Origin: JAKACA01 sp050744865
GTDB taxonomy: Bacteria; Actinomycetota; Acidimicrobiia; Acidimicrobiales; Bog-793
Direction: 5' to 3'
Assembly (NCBI GenBank): GCA_050744865.1
Contig: JBOGHW010000085.1
Coordinates: forward strand, 1-64,000
DNA length: 64,000 bases
The number at the start of each line of letters is the position of its first letter. The stretch's first letter is position 1. Positions 8,384 through 16,640 of the stretch are shown here, one piece after another. A program made the position numbers and the translations under genes. Under the pieces are notes generated by a model, which saw only the letters and a list, made by a program, of their open reading frames with translations, was not told the origin of the DNA and made no database searches.

Positions 8384-9691
8384 CTACAGGTCGAACAGGA
8401 CGCGCAGGGCTTCAGCCAACCGCTCGCCCCGCGGCGACCCTGCCACTTCCTTCACACGAACCGTCGGCTCGTGCAAGAGCTTGGCCACGACGCGCCGGGT
8501 AACGGTCTCGACTACCTCACGCTCGCTCGCCGACAGGCCGGCGGAGTGGCGCTCCAGCTCGGCAGCTCGGATCGTCTCGACACGATCCCGCAGCGCGGCG
8601 ACGATCGGAGCCGCCAGCCGGGCTGCGGCCGACGCCCGGTATCGATCCAGCTCCTCGGCAAGCAGTGCCCTGACAAGGGGCACTTCGGCCAGACGAGTGC
8701 TCATCTGCTGCTCGGCGTGGCGGCGGATGTCCTCAACGTCGAGCCGGGTGACACCCTCGAGCAGTCCCACCGCCGGGTCGACATCGCGCGGAACTGCCAT
8801 GTCGACCACCACCACCCGCCTGCCGCCGGAGAGGGCGCCGGCGAACATGGAAAGCGGGAGCACTATTCCGTCGGCCGCTGTGGAGGTCAGCACGACGTCC
8901 GACCCGGCCAGCTCCCCCGGGATCGAGTCGAGGTCAACCGCGCGAGCTGCCATGAGGTCGGCAACTTCAGCGGCCCTGTCGGCTCCGCGGTTGGCGACGA
9001 CCACCTCGCCTGTGAGGTCGCCCCGCCCGGCGAGCGCCCTCGCGATCCCTGCTCCCATCTCGCCGGCACCCACAACCAGGATCTTCTTGTTCTCGAGACC
9101 ACCCGCGTGGTCTGCGGCCAGCTCGACGGCAGCGTGAGCGAGCGAGGTGGTGCCGCGCGCTATAGCCGTCTCGGCCCTTGCCCGCTTCCCCGCTTCGACG
9201 GCATGCCGGAACAGCGGATCAAGCACAGTCCCGATGGCGTGCTCCAGGCGGGCCGTCTCGGCGGCGGCCCGCACCTGCCGGAGAATCTCGCCCTCCCCCA
9301 GAACCGGCGAGTCGATGCCGGCGGCCACGTCGAACAAGTAGGCGACGGCCGCCTCGTCGTAGCGGCACACAAGCGGCTCCCCGAGATCCATGATCCCGCC
9401 GCCGACCTCCGGCCCGTGCTCTCGTGACTCGACTGCGGAGGTGACAGGCTCGCCGGCGCCAAGGCGCTGGCGGAAGAAGCTCTCGATGTCCGAAAGACCG
9501 TCGTGGAACCGCTCCACAACTGCGTAGACCTCGGTACGCAGGCACGTCGAGAGCACGACCGCCTCGGCCACGTTCGGCCCGCCGACTAGCTCGCGCAAGG
9601 CCTTGCGAACATTATGCTCGGGAACGGCCACCCGTTCGAACACCGCCAAGGGGACGTCCCGCTCGTGCATGCCTACAACTACGACCGACAA
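8384..9691 (-). CDS. hemA: Glutamyl-tRNA reductase
   Basis: This is the first committed step of the C5 tetrapyrrole pathway: NADPH reduction of glutamyl-tRNA to glutamate-1-semialdehyde. The 435-residue protein has the catalytic cysteine C50 in VVLSTCLRTEVYAV. The NADPH-binding motif VVGAGEMGAGIARAL follows near residue 205, and the C-terminal dimerisation helices contain the conserved VTRRVVAKLLHEP. It follows rex by 64 bp and precedes hemC by 15 bp. The rex-hemA-hemC-hemD-hemB order is the classic actinobacterial heme operon, so redox control by Rex is plausible. Confidence 0.96.
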   Translation of the reverse strand: MSVVVVGMHERDVPLAVFERVAVPEHNVRKALRELVGGPNVAEAVVLSTCLRTEVYAVVERFHDGLSDIESFFRQRLGAGEPVTSAVESREHGPEVGGGIMDLGEPLVCRYDEAAVAYLFDVAAGIDSPVLGEGEILRQVRAAAETARLEHAIGTVLDPLFRHAVEAGKRARAETAIARGTTSLAHAAVELAADHAGGLENKKILVVGAGEMGAGIARALAGRGDLTGEVVVANRGADRAAEVADLMAARAVDLDSIPGELAGSDVVLTSTAADGIVLPLSMFAGALSGGRRVVVVDMAVPRDVDPAVGLLEGVTRLDVEDIRRHAEQQMSTRLAEVPLVRALLAEELDRYRASAAARLAAPIVAALRDRVETIRAAELERHSAGLSASEREVVETVTRRVVAKLLHEPTVRVKEVAGSPRGERLAEALRVLFDL

Positions 9692-9755
9692 CTGCCCGTT
9701 ACCTTCCTCTAAGCCTCAGACTGCGCAGGCGACGGCTGGATCGTACCGGCGCCTG

Positions 9756-10433
9756 TCAGGAGCCGTTACCCGCCCGCGCCTCGGTCCGGCCCGCAGCCTC
9801 CGGGTGTGCCTGGTAGAACGCAAGAACCTGCAGCTCGGCCGAGAAGTCGACATGGCGTACCTTCATCGGTGCGACCGCTGTGAGAACGGTCGGGGCGAAG
9901 TTGAGCACGGCGTTGACCCCGACGGCGGCGAGCCTGTCGCAGACGTCCTGAGCAGCCGAAGCCGGAGTCGTGATGACACCTATCGACACGTCCTGCTCTC
10001 GGCACACCGTGGCAAGCTCGGCCAAGTGGCGGATCGGCAATCCCCCTATCACCTCTCCGACGGTGTCGCTGGCGACGTCGAACATGCCCACGATGCGAAA
10101 GCCGCTCTGGGCGAAGCCGGGCGACCGTGCCAGTGCATGGCCCAGGTGCCCCATACCGGTGATGACCACCGGTCGCTCCAGGTCGATGCCGAGCTCGCGC
10201 TGTATCTGCCCGAGCAGGTACTCGACGTCGTAACCTGTCCCTCGCGTGCCGTAGCTGCCGAAGTAGGACAGGTCCTTGCGCACCTTGGCTGCGTTTACCC
10301 CGCAGGCGTCGGCCAACTCGGCGGACGACACGGTCGTGAGACCGCAGTCGTCGAGCTCGGACAGCACTCGTTGGTAGACAGGCAGCCGGACGACGGTCGG
10401 TTCTGGGATCCGGCGGCCGAAGCGTTCCTGCAT
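9756..10433 (-). CDS. rex: Redox-sensing transcriptional repressor Rex
   Basis: Rex binds operators when NADH is low and releases them when NADH rises, controlling respiration genes. The frame is open to 10652, but the family N-terminus (IPEPTVVRLPVYQRVL) begins right after an ATG at 10433, giving 225 residues. The winged helix holds NAAKVRKDLSYFG with GSYGTRGTGYDVEYL. The Rossmann domain has VITGMGHLGHALA near residue 92. It heads the heme operon. I found no clear TTGTGAA(n)TTCACAA site upstream of rex or nuoA, so its targets in this window are not shown by sequence. Confidence 0.94.
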   Translation of the reverse strand: MQERFGRRIPEPTVVRLPVYQRVLSELDDCGLTTVSSAELADACGVNAAKVRKDLSYFGSYGTRGTGYDVEYLLGQIQRELGIDLERPVVITGMGHLGHALARSPGFAQSGFRIVGMFDVASDTVGEVIGGLPIRHLAELATVCREQDVSIGVITTPASAAQDVCDRLAAVGVNAVLNFAPTVLTAVAPMKVRHVDFSAELQVLAFYQAHPEAAGRTEARAGNGS

Positions 10434-10489
10434 GGGCAAGCATGGTAACGAGGGCTGGCTTTCGGCCACAAGACAGCCGCCTTGCACGC

Positions 10490-12001
10490 TCACGCCAGTG
10501 CTCGGCGCAGCGCCTTTCCCTGGATACCGTGAGGCAGCTCCCTCACGAAGACGACGCTGCTCGGGCACTTGTATCGTGCCAGCCGTAAAGCGCAGTGCTC
10601 GATCAGCTCGCTCTCGCTCACGCCGCCGGGCGCGTTGGCGCCGTCGGGCCAAGCCTCGGTCTTGGGCACGACGAATGCCCGCACCGACTCGCCCAGCAGG
10701 CTGTCAGGCACGCCCACGACGGCGGCCTCGTCGACGGCCGGGCTCTCCTCGAGGACGTGCTCGACCTCGGCGGGGAAGACGTTGAAGCCGCTCACGATGA
10801 TCAGGTCCTTGTTGCGGTCCACGATGGTGATCGAGCCTGCGTCGTCCATCACGGCGACGTCGCCGGTGTGCAACCAGCCGGCGGCGTCGATGGCCAGCTT
10901 CGTCGCGGTCGGGTCTTCGAAGTAGCCGGAGAAGACGTTAGGCCCTCTCACCAGCACCTCTCCTGGGTCGCCGTGCTCGACGGGATCGCCGTCAGGATCG
11001 ACGATGGTGAGCTCGATTCCCGGAAGAGGCGCTCCGGCAGACAGCGGGTGCCTGTCGGCGTCAAGGTCGGGAAACGTGACCGTCGGCGACGCCTCCGTCA
11101 GCCCGTATGCCTGCCAAATCTGAACACCGAACTTGGCCTCGAAGGCCTCGGAGACCTCGAGCGGCAGCGGCGCCGCGCCGGAGCAGGCCAGGCGCAGCGA
11201 GCTGAGCTCGGATCCGCTGGCGCCACCGTGGGCGAGCAGGGCGGCGAACAGCTGAGGTACGCCGGGCAGGATCGTGACCCGCTCCTTCTCGACGATCTCG
11301 AGCAAGTCAGCAGCAACGAAACGCTCCATCATCACCAACCTCCCACCAGCGAACAGATGGAGCCCGAGCACGGCGTTGAGGCCATAGATGTGGAAGGGCG
11401 GGACGACAAGCAGACCGGTGTCGTCCCTCGTGGCCGCCAGTCCGACGGCAAGCTCCATCTGGTCGATGTTGGCCAGCAAGCTTCCGTGTGTCAGCATCGC
11501 AGCCTTCGGCGAGCCGGCCGTGCCAGACGTGAACAGGAGAACGGCCAGGTCGTCGGCGCCTCGCTCTGCGATTGGCACTGCGACTGGCACTGCGACTGGC
11601 TGGGCGCTCGGCGTGGCTGAGGTGACCGAGGCGGCCTCCGACTGGGCGCAGTCCCGCACGGGGTAGCCGAGGGCTTCGACGAGCGATCTCGTGGGGGACC
11701 CGACCATGACGACGTTTGCCCTTATGGTCGCGAGCTCGCGCTCCAGCTCGGAGATTGGGCTCTCCGGATTGAGCGGTGCCGCGACGGCGCCTAGCCCGAG
11801 GACGGCCAGGTAGGCAACGACGAAGTCAGGCGTCGCGGGCAATATCAGGGCTACGACATGGCCAGGCTCGACTTCGGTATGCAGCACCTGCCGCGTGGCT
11901 GCGACACGAGATCTCAGCTCCCCGTAGGTGACATCGACCCCGCCATGACGCAAGGCCACGTCCGCCGCCGGGTGCGGCTCGACAATCGTCGCAAGGTTCA
12001 C
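10490..12001 (-). CDS. AMP-dependent acyl-CoA synthetase
   Basis: This ANL-superfamily ligase activates a carboxylic acid as acyl-AMP and then as the CoA thioester. The P-loop-like motif LLFTSGTAGSPKAAM lies near residue 158. YGLTEASPTVTFPD follows near residue 294, and the hinge and catalytic lysine regions TGDVAVMDDAG and GKALRRALA are at the C-terminus. The 503-residue length is typical of medium/long-chain or aryl-CoA ligases; the substrate cannot be read. A low-complexity linker near residues 132-145 alternates Pro, Val and Ala and is coded by 12-bp repeats around 11569-11604. It stands between rex and a small regulator with no obvious pathway partner. Confidence 0.88.
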   Translation of the reverse strand: MNLATIVEPHPAADVALRHGGVDVTYGELRSRVAATRQVLHTEVEPGHVVALILPATPDFVVAYLAVLGLGAVAAPLNPESPISELERELATIRANVVMVGSPTRSLVEALGYPVRDCAQSEAASVTSATPSAQPVAVPVAVPIAERGADDLAVLLFTSGTAGSPKAAMLTHGSLLANIDQMELAVGLAATRDDTGLLVVPPFHIYGLNAVLGLHLFAGGRLVMMERFVAADLLEIVEKERVTILPGVPQLFAALLAHGGASGSELSSLRLACSGAAPLPLEVSEAFEAKFGVQIWQAYGLTEASPTVTFPDLDADRHPLSAGAPLPGIELTIVDPDGDPVEHGDPGEVLVRGPNVFSGYFEDPTATKLAIDAAGWLHTGDVAVMDDAGSITIVDRNKDLIIVSGFNVFPAEVEHVLEESPAVDEAAVVGVPDSLLGESVRAFVVPKTEAWPDGANAPGGVSESELIEHCALRLARYKCPSSVVFVRELPHGIQGKALRRALA

Positions 12002-12058
12002 GGCTGCGCTTCCCTCTCACCCAGGGCGCTACCTCGCCCTACCGGGGCGACAGAATAC

Positions 12059-12283
12059 TTAGCCGGCTTCGGTGAAGCGCTCAGACAGGTAGCGATTCAC
12101 GTCCTCTTCCCGTAAGCGGTAAGACTTGCCAACTCGGACCGCTGGCAGCTGGCCGGCATTGATGAGCCTGTACACGGTCATGTTGGACACCCTCAAGACC
12201 TGGGCGACTTCCGCGACTGTGTAGAACTTGGCCTTCGAATAGTCGATGCTCGTCAGATAGATCACCCCTCTCCGCCTGTACAC
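12059..12283 (-). CDS. Small excisionase/BldC-like DNA-binding protein
   Basis: This 74-residue protein has a MerR/BldC-type winged helix-turn-helix. YTVAEVAQVLRVSNMTVYRL is the recognition unit and is followed by the wing GQLPAVRVGKSYRL. The mycobacterial protein Rv0500A, which also sits beside proC, has nearly the same pattern (from memory), so this is a conserved actinobacterial neighbourhood. Such proteins act as small transcriptional regulators that bind head-to-tail on DNA repeats; the excisionase name reflects fold only. The true start may be any of a few codons before YTVAEV. Confidence 0.85.
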   Translation of the reverse strand: MYRRRGVIYLTSIDYSKAKFYTVAEVAQVLRVSNMTVYRLINAGQLPAVRVGKSYRLREEDVNRYLSERFTEAG

Positions 12284-12334
12284 GACTGTACGCCAATGTG
12301 GCTGATGTGAAAAGTGTGACTATCTTCGGGCAGC

Positions 12335-13120
12335 TCAGCGCCGGCCCAATTCCTTCGATCTCTCGGTCGCCGCAGCCACTGCCTCGATGAGGGCAGAGCG
12401 TGTCCGGTGTGCCTCGAGAACCCTCAAGCCCGCCGCCGTCGTGCCTCCGGGCGAGGTGATGGAGGCGCGGAGGGTTTCGGCGCGTTCGCCTGTTTCGGAG
12501 AGGAGGCGCGCCGAGCCGAGGAGCGTTGCGGTTACCAGCAACTCGCTCACGTCCCTGTCCAGGCCTTGCGCGACACCGGCCTCCACCAGCGCCTCGGCGA
12601 TCAGGAAGACGTAGGCGGGGCCGGAGCCGGACAACCCGGTGACGGCGTCGAGCAGCTTCTCCGGCATCCGGGCGACGACGCCGAACGAGGAGAGAACGGC
12701 TTCGGCCCATGCGAAGTCCTCCTCGCCGGCCCGACCTCCGCCGGCAAGACCGGAGGCTCCCGATCCGAGCACCGCCGGGACGTTGGGCATCGCTCTAAGC
12801 ACTACGGCGCTGCCGCACCAGGGTTCCAGCTCGGCGATGGTTATGCCGGCCATGATCGACAGGACTCGGGGCACCCCGGCGCCCGCCACGGCCCGTGCGG
12901 CTACTTCGGCGTCCGCCGGCTTCACGGCCAGCACGGCTGCGTCCGCCTCGCCACAAGACGTGGCGATGGGCACGCCGGGAAACCTCTCCGCCAGCTCACT
13001 CCTGGCCTCGGCAACCAGTTCTACGACAGTGATGTCGTCGGCCATCAACCAGCCCGAGCGCAGGAGACCACCCACCAAGGCCCGGCCCATGCGGCCGCCG
13101 CCGACCACCGCCAGTTTCAC
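12335..13120 (-). CDS. proC: Pyrroline-5-carboxylate reductase
   Basis: This NAD(P)H-dependent enzyme carries out the last step of proline biosynthesis. The N-terminal Rossmann motif is AVVGGGRMGRALVGGLL. The middle has VLAVKPADAEVAARAV and MPNVPAVLGSGASGL. The C-terminal dimer domain has the signature residues of DAVTGLSGSGPAYVFL and ITSPGGTTAAGL. The length of 261 residues is normal. It follows mshA by 16 bp on the same strand and precedes the BldC-like gene. Confidence 0.95.
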   Translation of the reverse strand: MKLAVVGGGRMGRALVGGLLRSGWLMADDITVVELVAEARSELAERFPGVPIATSCGEADAAVLAVKPADAEVAARAVAGAGVPRVLSIMAGITIAELEPWCGSAVVLRAMPNVPAVLGSGASGLAGGGRAGEEDFAWAEAVLSSFGVVARMPEKLLDAVTGLSGSGPAYVFLIAEALVEAGVAQGLDRDVSELLVTATLLGSARLLSETGERAETLRASITSPGGTTAAGLRVLEAHRTRSALIEAVAAATERSKELGRR

Positions 13121-13136
13121 GATCTCGGCCAGTGTG

Positions 13137-14471
13137 TCAGCACTCGACCAGCTCGCGGCTCGTCAGGTCGGCATAGAGGGCCCGCAGCCGCGAAGCCGCC
13201 GTTGCCCAGGTGTACTGCCTGGCCATCTCGTGACCACCGGCACCAAGGTCGGCCTGGTGGATGGGGTCGGTCACGATGCGGGCGACCCGTTCGGCGAAGC
13301 CGTCGGCATCGTCCGGGTCAACCAAGTAACCCGTGCGCCCGTCCTTGACAAGCGTCGTAAGCCCTCCGACTGCCGCGGCTACGACTGGTACGCCGCAAGC
13401 GGAGGCCTCGAGGGCGACCAGACCGAATGACTCCGAGCGAGACGGCACCAGGCAGCAGTCGGCCGCCCGGTAGTACGTCGACAGCAGCTCGTGCGGCTGC
13501 GGTGGGACGAACGTGACGCTGCCCTGCAACCCGAGATCCGCCACGAGCGCCAGCAGCTTGGCGAGCTCTTCGGAACCGTGGGGCCCGCTCGGCCCGCCGA
13601 CGACGACGAGCCGGGCACCTGAAGCGCCCCTTTGGCGACTGTCCCGCAGCTTGGCGAGGGCGCGCACGGCCACGTCCACCCCTTTCAGCGGTTGGATGCG
13701 CCCGACGAACAGCAGTAGAGGGCCGCTGCCGGTGTCGAGCCCGATCGCCCGCTGGGCGGCTCGCCTCTCGCCTGGCGAGAAGAAGGCATGGTCCACGCCG
13801 AGAGGTACGACGGCAATCCTGTCGACAGAGGCGTCGTAGAGGTCGACGAGCTGGTCTGCCTCTACGGTGCAAGAGGCGAGCAGGGCGTCCGAGCATCCGA
13901 TGATGGCTGCCTCGGCCAGCGCCCGGCGAGAGCCCGCTGCTGTCTCCTCCTCCTCGGCACTGGCCACTGCCTTCACGCGATCGAGTGTGTGGAAGGTCGA
14001 GACCAAGGGCAGGTCGAGCTTGTGCTTGATGGCGTGCCCACTCAAGCCGGAGAGCCAGTAGTTGGCGTGGATGGCGCTCGGGCTGTCCTCGAGGGAGCCG
14101 AATATCCCCGTGCCCGGGGCACGCGCCCTCTTGCCGTGCGTCATGTGCGCCAGGACGCCTTCTGTGAACTCGTCGACGTGCTCGTGCAAGTGCTCCTTGG
14201 CGACTGGAGTGACCGGGCCGGCCATCACGTGATGCACTTCGAAGCCGGGTTCCACGAACACCGTGTCGGGCAACGCCTCGCTATAGCGGCGCGTGTAGAC
14301 GTCGCAGGCCACGCCTGCTCTCGCGAGGGCGGAGGACAGCTCACGGACGTAGACGTTCATGCCGCCGCTGTCGCCGGTGCCCGGCTGAGCCAGAGGGGAA
14401 GTGTGCAGAGAAAGCACAGCGAGCCTGCGCATCGGCGCCAGCCTAGTAAGGGCCGCTTCGCCGCCCGCCAT
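13137..14471 (-). CDS. mshA: D-inositol-3-phosphate glycosyltransferase (mycothiol biosynthesis)
   Basis: This GT4-family enzyme transfers GlcNAc from UDP-GlcNAc to 1-L-myo-inositol-1-phosphate, the first step of mycothiol synthesis. The MshA hallmark LHTSPLAQPGTGDSGGMNVY begins near residue 22. NYWLSGLSGHAIK follows, and the donor-site ESFGLVALEASACGVPVV lies near residue 350. Two in-frame ATGs are possible (14471 and 14432); I kept the upstream one because it leaves a 15-bp gap to the preceding gene with a weak GAGG upstream. Mycothiol supports the actinobacterial assignment and fits the DinB-fold thiol enzymes at 40.6-42.7 kb. Confidence 0.92.
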   Translation of the reverse strand: MAGGEAALTRLAPMRRLAVLSLHTSPLAQPGTGDSGGMNVYVRELSSALARAGVACDVYTRRYSEALPDTVFVEPGFEVHHVMAGPVTPVAKEHLHEHVDEFTEGVLAHMTHGKRARAPGTGIFGSLEDSPSAIHANYWLSGLSGHAIKHKLDLPLVSTFHTLDRVKAVASAEEEETAAGSRRALAEAAIIGCSDALLASCTVEADQLVDLYDASVDRIAVVPLGVDHAFFSPGERRAAQRAIGLDTGSGPLLLFVGRIQPLKGVDVAVRALAKLRDSRQRGASGARLVVVGGPSGPHGSEELAKLLALVADLGLQGSVTFVPPQPHELLSTYYRAADCCLVPSRSESFGLVALEASACGVPVVAAAVGGLTTLVKDGRTGYLVDPDDADGFAERVARIVTDPIHQADLGAGGHEMARQYTWATAASRLRALYADLTSRELVEC

Positions 14472-14486
14472 CTGGATCGCGCCTCG

Positions 14487-14879
14487 TCACGCCGGCTGGC
14501 TCTCGCCTCGCGCTTGTGCCGCTTCGCCCTCGTCGCTGCCGGTTCGGGGCGTGCGCAGCGACCTGTACACCGTTATCAGGGCATGGCGGGCCTCGTCGGT
14601 GAGGTCCGGAGTCGCCAGGATGGCGGACTCGAGGTTGCTTGCGCGCTCGTCGTCCAGGATCCCGGCCCGGACGTAGAAGGTCTCGGCCGATAGGCGCAAA
14701 GCCTTGGCGATCTTCTGCAGGATCTCGGCCGAGGGCCGGCGAAGCCCGCGCTCGATCTGGCTCAGGTACGGATTGGAGATGCCGGCTATATCGGACATCC
14801 GTCGGAGGGAGAGCCTGGCCTGCTCTCGCTGTTGACGGATGAACGCTCCGAGATCTATCCAACGATCTGGCTCGCTCAG
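14487..14879 (-). CDS. XRE-family transcriptional regulator, apparent CTG start
   Basis: The helix-turn-helix reads LGAFIRQQREQARLSLRRMS, then DIAGISNPYLSQIERGLRRP and SAEILQKIAKALRLS; a roughly 60-residue tail with Glu- and Gly-rich sequence follows. The first ATG in frame (14798) falls inside the DNA-binding domain, so it cannot be the start. No ATG, GTG or TTG lies between the domain and the upstream gene. A CTG at 14879 overlaps the upstream stop as CTGA, preceded by purine-rich GGGAGCGAGGGG, so I place the start there (130 residues). It follows the RsiG homologue and precedes mshA, probably in one operon. Its targets are unknown. Confidence 0.75.
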   Translation of the reverse strand: MSEPDRWIDLGAFIRQQREQARLSLRRMSDIAGISNPYLSQIERGLRRPSAEILQKIAKALRLSAETFYVRAGILDDERASNLESAILATPDLTDEARHALITVYRSLRTPRTGSDEGEAAQARGESQPA

Positions 14880-15451
14880 GGCCCCTCGCTCCCGTCGGCC
14901 TCGGCGTCGACCAGCAAGCTGTCTATGTCGGCGGCACCGGACTTGTAGCGCTCGACGATGCTGGCCTGCAGCAAGTCGATCCGCTCGTGGAGGGCGTGGC
15001 GCTGCTCGGAAAGCTCCTTCTCCTGGACCTGTAAGTGGCGACTCAGCTCCTGCAACTCGGCGTCGCTGAAGCTGCCGATGTTGGCGGCCAGCAACGAGCC
15101 GCCGCCCAGCGTGCTCAAAGGCGCGGGCGGCTCGAACTCGCCGACTGGCACACTCTGGGCGGACACGACCGGCCGAGCCTGGTTGGGGTTGGCCGCCGGC
15201 CCCGCCAGGATGTCCGGGAGGCGCTCTACGAGCGTCTCGAGGTCGCCGCGAGTGCCACCGGCGCGCATAGCCATCTCTGCGGTCACGAGGTCGAGCTGGC
15301 CCTGGATCACCCGTCGCACGTACGACACGAGATCCTCCACGCGCTTGCAGGCGTCGCGGCGCGCTCTCACCTCATCGAGGGCGACATCCGGCAACCCGGC
15401 GACCAGGGCGGGCGCCAGCAGCTTGTCCACGTCTTGTCGTTGCAGGCTCAT
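14876..15451 (-). CDS. RsiG-like c-di-GMP-responsive anti-sigma factor
   Basis: RsiG in Streptomyces holds the sporulation sigma factor WhiG when loaded with cyclic di-GMP, using two helices that each carry E(X)3S(X)2R(X)3Q(X)3D. This 191-residue protein has that motif exactly at E39-S43-R46-Q50-D54. It has a second copy with the same spacing at E144-S148-R151-H155-D159, where His replaces Gln. The two helices are joined by a roughly 70-residue Pro/Gly-rich linker, giving the expected antiparallel coiled coil. ATG 15451 is chosen because it overlaps the sodX stop as ATGA; the frame is open further upstream without conserved sequence. The family assignment rests on motif and layout; the partner sigma factor is not in the window. 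Confidence 0.75.
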   Translation of the reverse strand: MSLQRQDVDKLLAPALVAGLPDVALDEVRARRDACKRVEDLVSYVRRVIQGQLDLVTAEMAMRAGGTRGDLETLVERLPDILAGPAANPNQARPVVSAQSVPVGEFEPPAPLSTLGGGSLLAANIGSFSDAELQELSRHLQVQEKELSEQRHALHERIDLLQASIVERYKSGAADIDSLLVDAEADGSEGP

Positions 15452-15933
15452 AGATTGGCCGCCCAGCTCCTGCGATCTCTGGCATCGAGCGTAGTGCCTG
15501 CTGCACGGCCGAGCCGCGTTGGCCCTGTATAGGGCGACCAGTAACACCACAGCACCCGCCCGGTTACCTTGGCCAGAGGAACAGAACCGAAGTGCCTGCT
15601 GTCGCGGCTGACCGCGGCGTTGTCACCCTCCACGCGCACGGCGTTCCACTCGACGCCCGTCACGCGCTTGACCAGCATGCGCTCGGGAAGGTCCGGATCG
15701 GGGAAGGCGGCGATGTCCCCGACCGCAAGGTGCTTGGTCCTAAGCACCAGGATGCGGTCTCCTGGCCCGAGTGAGGGGACCATGCTGAGGCCTTCCACCT
15801 CGAAACGCAACACCCTGCCCCTCACCAACGCCACGCCGCCAGCCATCACGGCGGCGGCGAGGGCGCCGGCAGACCACAACAAGGCCCGGCGTTGGGACAG
15901 GCGCTTGCGCAGCCGGCCGCCGATGCCGATCAC
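15448..15933 (-). CDS. sodX: Nickel-type superoxide dismutase maturation protease (signal peptidase S26)
   Basis: This S26-type serine protease is thought to remove the short propeptide of nickel superoxide dismutase so that the new N-terminal His can bind nickel. A membrane anchor lies near residues 17-37. The catalytic serine is S50 in EGLSMVPSLGPGDR and the general-base lysine K89 in MLVKRVTGVEW; the late domain WNAVRVEGDNAAVSRDSRHFG is also conserved. The start is taken as GTG 15933, 49 bp from the divergent sodN start; the open frame upstream runs antisense through sodN and is discarded. The stop overlaps the RsiG-like gene. Confidence 0.88.
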   Translation of the reverse strand: MIGIGGRLRKRLSQRRALLWSAGALAAAVMAGGVALVRGRVLRFEVEGLSMVPSLGPGDRILVLRTKHLAVGDIAAFPDPDLPERMLVKRVTGVEWNAVRVEGDNAAVSRDSRHFGSVPLAKVTGRVLWCYWSPYTGPTRLGRAAGTTLDARDRRSWAANL

Positions 15934-15982
15934 CCCAGATAAGGTGACCCGGTCAAGTGGAGTCTCAGCAAGGAGTGGTGGC

Positions 15983-16396
15983 ATGTACCTCAGCTCGTTT
16001 GTGTCTCGAGTGATCGTTGGCCCGGTCCCCAAGGTGTCCGCCCACTGCGATTTGCCCTGCGGCGTGTACGACCCGGCCCAAGCCCGCATCGAGGCAGAGT
16101 CGGTGAAGGCCTGCATGGAGAAGTTCAACGCCTCTGATGACGCTGTCTTCAAGGAGAGGGCCACGGTCATCAAGGAAGAGCGCGCGGAGATGGTCAAGCA
16201 CCACCTCTGGGTGCTCTGGACGGACTACTTCAAGCCCGAGCACCTCGAGAAGTACCCCCAGCTGCACGAGCTGTTCTGGAAGACGACCAAGGCCGCGGGC
16301 GAGTCGAAGAAGACCAACGACACGGCTGTTGCCGACCGCCTTTTGGCGGGCATCGGTGAGATCGACACGATCTTCTGGGAGACCAAGGCGGCGTAG
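15983..16396 (+). CDS. sodN: Nickel superoxide dismutase
   Basis: This enzyme dismutates superoxide using a nickel ion held by the N-terminal hook. A 20-residue propeptide ends at Ala20. The mature protein then begins HCDLPCGVYDPAQARIEAES, in which His1, Cys2 and Cys6 are the nickel ligands. The remaining helical bundle includes VKHHLWVLWTDYFKPEHLEK. AGGAG lies 8 bp before the ATG, which is needed because the open frame upstream is longer than any NiSOD. Divergent from sodX, its likely processing enzyme. Confidence 0.97.
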   Translation: MYLSSFVSRVIVGPVPKVSAHCDLPCGVYDPAQARIEAESVKACMEKFNASDDAVFKERATVIKEERAEMVKHHLWVLWTDYFKPEHLEKYPQLHELFWKTTKAAGESKKTNDTAVADRLLAGIGEIDTIFWETKAA

Positions 16397-16406
16397 CCCC
16401 GGGCGT

Positions 16407-16640
16407 CTAGCCACCAGATACCGGCGGCAGGACTGCCACCTCGTCGCCCGCCGCCACGGCTTGTTCGGGGTCGGCCGGTTCTCCGTTGACCCAGACGGCG
16501 CTGACGGCAATCACCGCGTCCAAGCCAGGCCAGCGCGCGGCCGCCGACTTGAGCACGCCCCCCACGGTATCTGCCTCGACGTCGGCCGATCGACAACCGG
16601 CCACGTCGCGGGCCTGAGCGAACAGCAGGAGCTTCGGCAT
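16407..16640 (-). CDS. MoaD/ThiS-family sulfur carrier protein
   Basis: This small beta-grasp protein of 77 residues starts MPKLLLFAQARDVAGCRSAD and ends in the diagnostic Gly-Gly (VLPPVSGG). The terminal glycine is adenylated and thiocarboxylated to deliver sulfur, for example to molybdopterin precursor. No other molybdopterin or thiamine gene is nearby, so the acceptor is unknown. The start codon overlaps the stop of the upstream DksA-like gene (TGATG), so the two are coupled. Confidence 0.87.
   Translation of the reverse strand: MPKLLLFAQARDVAGCRSADVEADTVGGVLKSAAARWPGLDAVIAVSAVWVNGEPADPEQAVAAGDEVAVLPPVSGG

Noticed and set aside
7451..9427. 658-residue plus-strand frame over hemC and hemA
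   Set aside because: It is fully antisense to two conserved enzymes and has no start context or domain.
9692..10489. Search for a Rex operator upstream of hemA and rex
   Set aside because: No TTGTGAA-N6-TTCACAA-like site could be seen, so autoregulation is not claimed.
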